This document shows positions 58,160-64,000 of a DNA stretch of 64,000 nt, in pieces (the stretch's first letter is position 1; every line of letters begins with the position of its first letter). Source of the DNA: Panopea generosa (Eukaryota > Mollusca > Bivalvia > Adapedonta > Hiatellidae); the NCBI GenBank assembly GCA_029582155.1, contig CM055899.1, positions 82,057,556 through 82,121,555 of the forward strand. Direction: 5' to 3'. The position numbers and the translations under genes are program-made. Under the pieces are notes generated by a model. That model searched no databases and was not told the DNA's origin. It saw only the letters and a program-made list of their open reading frames with translations.

Positions 58160-61100
58160 TTGCAGTAACCATCCCATTGAAAGCTATAGGAATTATATTG
58201 ATAAGCTTTTCAATTGATGGAGTTTATATTCAGAAAATGGTTTTGTTATATTTATGGGCGACTTCAATGCAACCTGTTCAAAATTCCAAAGTAATAGCAG
58301 AGATCAATCATTCACACAGTTCTTGAATGGTACTTATATGATCTCTGCTAATACATTGGATATGTGTACCGGTGCTTCATCATCCTTTGTATCCTACGAT
58401 GGAAAGTGTGAATCGCTTATTGATTTCATCATTTTGCCAGTTGAGAAAACAGATTGTATTACTCATTGTGTAATAGTAGAAGACGATTTTCTAAATGTTT
58501 CAAGACATAAACCTATTAAATGTAGTCTGAGTATGCCTTCGACTGGTTATAATGACGATGTGTCGAATGTAAATATTTCGCAATCATATAATATTAACTG
58601 GAAAAAAGTAAGACAAGTTGATATTACATCCTATCAAAACATGCTCAATGCATCAGAAGATTTGATAAAAGCACAAAATTGTACGTTAAAATGTCCTGCT
58701 GAAATTGATAATATGTATAAAATTTTAAGCGAGACTGTTGTTTCTTGCTCAGATAAGTGTTTTCGCAAGACGAGATTTAAGCACTTTTTAAAACCGTATT
58801 GGAATTCAGAGTTATCTAATTTACATAAAGTCATGTTAGAAAAACGGAAAATCTGGATTCAAAATGATAGACCAAGAGATCGATGACATTATTCTTATAA
58901 AAGTTATAAAACAGCAAAATGTTATTTCAGAAAAACACACAGGTATTTTGCCAATGAGTATTTAAAAAATCTTGATGAAGAAATTGAAACAACCGCTGAA
59001 CTTGATAAAGAACAATTTTGGAAATTAGTGAATTTGCGAAGAAAACGGTCATCAAGTAGAGCAGGCGCTGAAATAAAATTCAATGGCGTAATGTATAGGG
59101 ATAACGACAGTATTACAGAGCAATGGAAACACTATTTTGAATTGTTATATACCCCGTCAATTGATAGTAATTATGATAATATTTGGAAAGCTTCTGTTGG
59201 CGAAAAAATAAATTCTGTTATATCGCAGTCTAGATTTTGTATTGATGACGTCATTAATGTGTCACAGGAAGAAGTAAGAACCTCAATTGCATCGTGTAAA
59301 CGCGGCAAAGCCAGTGGGATCGATAATGTTTCTTACGAACATTACATTTTTGGCGGAAATATAGTTATTAATACACTAGCAAAACTGTATACAGCTATGC
59401 TGTCCCAAAGTTACATTCCACCAAACATGAACAAAGGCGTCATTATAACATTACATAAAGGCGGAGGTAAACGTAAGGATGATCCCAATAATTATAGAGC
59501 AATCACATTAACTCCTACTGCTCTTAAACTATATGGAAATATACTTCTTTCACGTTCCAAACAAAAACTTCTTTCTAATTTAAGTAACCAACAAGGGGGG
59601 TTTCAGGAAGGACTCGGTTGTTTGATGACTTCCTTCGCACTAAAAGAATGTATTTTATATGGCAGAGAGCACAAGAGCAAGGTTTTTGTTTGCTTTTTAG
59701 ATGCTCGTCAAGCTTTTGATAGGGTGTGGCATAATGGACTTATGCTCAAATTGTTTGATAGCGGCGTTACAAACTATATATTTATGTTATTCTTTAATAT
59801 GTATCGTAATATGTAAAGCTGCGTACGAAACCAAGGGTCGATTTCTGAGTGGATCAATGTTCTTCAAGGAACAAGACAAGGGGGTAAAAGTTCATCAATA
59901 TTATATCTTCTTTTCATTGATGGTCTGATAAAAGACATAGAAAGTAGCGGTCTTGGGTTGTATATTTTTAACTTGAAGGTTGGTACCCCTACCGTTGCGG
60001 ATGATATGGTTCTTGTATCGTATTCAAAGTCAGGTTTAGACAAAATGCTAGATATTTGCTACAAATATTCCATAAAATGGAGATATGATTATAATCCATT
60101 AAAATGCGCTATTGTTGTTTTTAATGAATCCAAACATAACTTTGATAAAAACTGCAGATCATGGAAACTAGGATCTAGTAACATTATTTATGAAACAGAA
60201 AATTATACACATCTAGGAATTATATGTGACAAATATATGTGTATTAGTGATCATATTCGACAGTCAAATAATAAGTTACGTGGACTTTTTTTAAGTCTTA
60301 TTAATAGTGGCTTACATCCGCATGGTCTTAATCCCTTGACAACATTAACAATATATAAGTCAATCGTTATACCAAAATCCCTATATGGTTGTGAATTATG
60401 GAATTCATTAACCAAATCAAATATTATACAACTAGAACGAGGACATAGAATCTGTATAAAATTTATCCAAAATATCCCACAATATGTAAATACGGATTTT
60501 GCTTTAAGCTTTATTAGTGTAACTTCACTTGAAACGGAAATCGACTACAGGAAGCTACAATTCTTTGGTCAATTATGCAGACTCCCGAATAAGTATATTG
60601 CTAAGCAATTATTTGTTAATCGTCTGTTAAGATATCTTAGTGATGATAAACAAACATTAGGTTTTATTCCTGACATCTATAGAATATTAACGAAGTATGA
60701 TCTATATAATTATTTGGTTAATTATTCTAAAACGGCAATATTTCCATCTAAATATGCATGGAAATATATTCTTAGACAAAGAGTGCTAATACATTACTCA
60801 AATACAATGTTAATGAGGTTAGGTGACAAGATGGGTCCATCATATGTCATGAATATGTTTAGCATAAATAGGCCTTGCTTCCTATGGCAATTAAGTAGGA
60901 AAAATCAGTATGTAAAAGCACAGTGTTTTACAGCAGTGTCACTACTAAGTAAACTGCAATCGTTTACAGCTGTACAGCTATGTAGCAAATGTAATACGCT
61001 TGTAGATAATTAAGTACTACATATTGTTCATTTTTGTATTGCAAACACTGTCGAAAGAAATAAGCTTTGGGACGCAGTTATAACGACTTGTGGTCTTCAG

Positions 61101-61244
61101 GTCTTTAATTCATTTATTAAAAAGACGCCTAAAGATCAAATTTATGCACTGCTTTCCGGGCTTAATGAATATTTATATGACATTGAACAGATTGAAGATA
61201 TATTATTGTTCAATATTGGGATACTTCACAGTATGTTAAAGTAA
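58160..61244 (+). pseudogene. LINE (non-LTR retrotransposon) ORF2, four in-frame stops
   Basis: One continuous frame runs from about 58160 to TAA at 61242-61244, with no frameshift but four internal stops: TGA 58215, TGA 58884, TAA 59814 and TAA 61011. The first part is the C-terminal half of an AP-type endonuclease (VIFMGDFNA, then SLIDFI and SRHKPI). The reverse transcriptase follows: GKASGIDNVSYE near 59310, NNYRAITLTPT near 59500, QQGGFQEGLGC near 59590, and motif A with FLDARQAFDRVWH near 59694. Motif B is GTRQGGKSSSILYLLF near 59873 and motif C is VADDMVLVS near 59992. A C-terminal region ends in ILLFNIGILHSMLK. The 5' half of the endonuclease and any ORF1 are absent, as expected of 5' truncation during target-primed reverse transcription. 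The clade is not certain; CR1/Jockey-group and related lineages are possible. Confidence 0.9.
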
Positions 61245-61675
61245 CTTTTATCGATACTGATAATGTTTACTGTTTGTTACTCAGTGTATGATTTCTTACA
61301 TTTCGTTTCGGTAAGATACAAAAGGTTCATCGTTGTCATTAGTCTATCACTGGGTCTTGCATTTTATTTCGGTAAGATTCATTATAGATGGACAATGTTA
61401 TTATTTCACTTATATTAGTGTAAGGTACACTATATGACAGTTAAAAAGCTATACTGATTTTTATAAAATCATAATTTATTTAGTTATTTTAACAAATCCA
61501 TCATGTTATGAATACTCTTACAATATGACATCATATTAGGCGTATCGTATGTTCATTCTTTACTTGTCACTCATTGTATATTGTTCATTTATATGTTATT
61601 ATTTACTGCAATTTTTATATATGTTATTATATGCTCTCCAATTATGGAGGAAATAAAGAATATATCTATTCATTG
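61245..61675 (+). other. probable LINE 3' untranslated region
   Basis: AT-rich sequence after the ORF2 stop. It has two similar pieces (CATTTCGTTTCGGTAAGAT near 61300 and CATTTTATTTCGGTAAGATTC near 61361) and ends in AATAAAGAATATATCTATTC ATTG. The end directly meets the 94-bp satellite. Confidence 0.5.
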
Positions 61676-61679
61676 TAAT

Positions 61680-62835
61680 TTACCGGTCAAGCAAAACATC
61701 AACGCAATACATGGATTGACACAAGCTCCTGTAAATACCATACAATAATAAGTGTCATATCTTCCATTGTAACATGGAGGTCAAACAAAACATCAACGCA
61801 ATACATGGATTGACACAAGCACATGTAAATACGAAATAATGATAATGGCATATCTTCCATTGTAATATGCCGGTCAAACAAAACATCAAACTAATTCACG
61901 AACTGACACAAGCCACTATAAATACGATACAACGATAATGGCATATCTTCCATTGTAATATGCCGGTCAAACAAAACATCAACGCAATACACGTATTGCC
62001 ACAAGCACCTGTAAATAAGATACAATAACAATGGCCATCTCTTCCATTATAATATGCCGGTCAAACAAAACATCAAACAGATTCACGAATTGACACAAGC
62101 CACTGTAAATACGATACAGAAATAATGCCATATCTCCCATTGTAATATGCCGGTCAAACAAAACATCAATGCAATAATCGAATTGACACAAGCCCCTGTT
62201 AAAAACATTACAATAAAAATGGCCATATCTTCCATTGTAATTTACCGGTCAAACAAAACATCAAATAATACACTGAATGACACAAGCGCCTGTAAATAAG
62301 ATATACTGACCATATCTCCCATTGCATATGCCGGTCAAACAAAACATCAAAGTAATAAACGGATTGACACAAGCACCTGTAAATAAGATATACTATTAAT
62401 GACAATATCTTCCATTGTAATATGTCGGTCAGACAAAACATCAAAGTAATACACGGAATGACACAAGCGCCTGTAAATAAGATATACTAATAATGACCAT
62501 ATCTCCCATTGCAATATGCCGGTCAAACAAAACATCAAAGTTATAAACGGATTGACACAAGCACCTGTATATAAGATATACTATTAATGACCATATCTTC
62601 CATTGTAATATGCCGGTCAAACAAAACATCAAAGTAATACACGGAATGACACAAGCGTCTGTAAATAAGATAAAAATTATAATAATAATGACCATATCTT
62701 CCATTGTAATTTACCGGTCAAACAAAACATCAAAGTAATACACGGATTGACACAAGCACCATATCTTCTTTTGTAATACGCGGTCAAACAAACCATCAAC
62801 TCAATACAAGGATTAGCGTATGCGCCTGTAAAGGA
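61680..62835. repeat. 94-bp minisatellite, about 12 copies
   Basis: The unit contains ATATCTTCCATTGTAATATG, CCGGTCAAACAAAACATCAA, GGATTGACACAAGC and CTGTAAATAAGATA. Spacing is about 94-95 bases with length variation of up to ten. Minus-strand frames of 60-87 codons through it are repeat by-products. Confidence 0.95.
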
Positions 62836-63710
62836 AATAAAAGAATTGACGACAGGTACTTCTGACATAAAAATGAACAAGAAACAAAGCAATTGAGATT
62901 AAGATAAATGAATATGCTAATTTTAGGTATCGTTTTATTTCTGATTGCTTGGAACCATGGAGCTTAATATGTAATGTTCTAAAACGGATTTTATTTTGTC
63001 GGTTGCCTCTTCAGCTTTGAACGAAAGCAATGCGTTAAAGAGATAAATAATATGCACATTTTAAAAGATGACTGTAGTTAAGAGCATTGCTCTTTCATGA
63101 GATGACATCATTCAAAACTGAAATAATACTTTTACAAATCATACCTTTTAACCAATAAAGCAAGAAATAAACACTTGCAAATATTGGTCATTTCACAGTG
63201 AGTACAGAATACCTACCAGAGGCGTTAAAGCCACAGTATACAGCTAAGCCCAAGCCCACACCCGAAGCCGGTGCTCTACCGGGAAACGAGCTTGCAGTGC
63301 GATACGTCAACACTGATTGAACCCCAGAGGCATACACAAACAACTGTAACACTTAAAGAACGGATATCATCTAAACATCTAATGCTTTTCCTTTTTATTG
63401 AAAATTGGTTAAGCACATTTATTTATTCCAATTTACATATTTGGTATAATTATTGATAAGAACGGAAGATAAAATTTGAAGAGCAGTTCGTGAAATTATT
63501 TTATCGCTTTTAAGGCATACGAAAAACATTTTTAATAATCAATTTATTGGCATTACATTAACTGCATAATGACGAGTGTATTACATATGTGTATTCGTTT
63601 GATACCATACTGATAAATACTGATGTAATAAAATTCCAATAACTTTTATTGCCAACGGTATGTCATTGAGTCATTTGGCATAGTAAGAATAATTTAACTA
63701 ATTGATTATG
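62836..63710. other. gene-free stretch
   Basis: No gene is recognised. A moderately G+C-rich patch at 63220-63320 (AAGCCCAAGCCCACACCCG) has no coding pattern. Confidence 0.4.
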
Positions 63711-63714
63711 TTAA

Positions 63715-63790
63715 GCGTGACGGTAGCGCACGGTAGATAGAGTGTCGACCGCTCATGTTAGAGATCTTGGGTTCGATACCATATTTCAGC
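63715..63790 (+). mobile_element. tRNA-derived SINE head, family 1
   Basis: It has GAGTGTCGACCGCTCATGTT and CTTGGGTTCGATACC, which align with the heads at 4500 and 42950. The body that identifies family 1 is not present, so this is a head-only fragment. Confidence 0.55.
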
Positions 63791-64000
63791 AATCGAATAA
63801 ATAAAATTTGTATATAAGATTAAATTATCAAGATATATAAAAAAGTAAGTATGTTCAGCGTTTTTAATTTACTTTGTTTAGTTAGCCTTTATCTCTAAGC
63901 TATATGGGATTCGACACGGTTATATATTTAAGTAACCTGCATTGCAAAAAATAACAAATAACATAAGCTATTTTACATTTACTAAACTGTGGTGTCAATT
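63791..64000. other. gene-free window end
   Basis: AT-rich sequence with no recognised feature. Confidence 0.4.

Noticed and set aside
61699..62892. Family of small minus-strand proteins
   Set aside because: The frames run through the 94-bp satellite and change with each indel; they are repeat artefacts.

Overview
This is AT-rich (about one third G+C by eye) animal nuclear DNA with introns, no operons and few genes. I read it as a mollusc, most likely a bivalve. The clues are the mix of tRNA-derived SINEs and non-LTR (LINE) debris, an integrase fused to an OTU-type domain, a COR/death-domain (ROCO-like) gene and a cGAS-like receptor gene; the last two are gene types that bivalves have expanded. 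The species cannot be fixed from the sequence alone.

Layout. 0-3.8 kb: an intact minus-strand death-domain exon (2136-2431) followed by LINE scraps. 4.5-18.8 kb: no convincing host gene; a SINE, a LINE fragment, a 32-bp satellite (5.9-7.0 kb), a 39-bp satellite (11.2-11.66 kb), a MITE-like element (14.9-15.4 kb) and a 69-bp satellite (15.8-16.3 kb). 18.9-22.2 kb: an unclassified element with about 0.4-kb inverted arms around a gag-like zinc-knuckle ORF; its left arm was later split by a roughly 1-kb SINE-containing insertion. 23.9-26.85 kb: a decayed minus-strand integrase plus OTU reading frame. 31.0 kb: a possible plus-strand exon with a good splice donor. 32.95-40.6 kb: four minus-strand exons whose splice phases fit one another; they encode COR followed by a death domain, with one frameshift and one stop. 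Their introns hold a LINE scrap, a MITE copy, SINEs and two satellites. 41-50 kb: SINEs, a perfect hairpin, weak exon candidates and two direct copies of the MITE-like repeat. 51.2-52.5 kb: an intact single-exon minus-strand gene for a Mab-21/cGAS-like nucleotidyltransferase. 55.7-56.7 kb: local duplications. 57.5-62.8 kb: a nearly full-length LINE ORF2 with four in-frame stops, lying between a 53-bp and a 94-bp satellite.

Two host loci stand out. The cGAS-like gene has the complete acidic triad expected of an active enzyme. The COR/death-domain locus has two death-domain exons: a broken one 2.9 kb downstream of the last COR exon and an intact one about 34 kb downstream. Both loci lie on the minus strand and fit innate immune or cell-death signalling; any functional link between them is inference. 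Everything here comes from reading the sequence. No alignment, expression or structure evidence was available.
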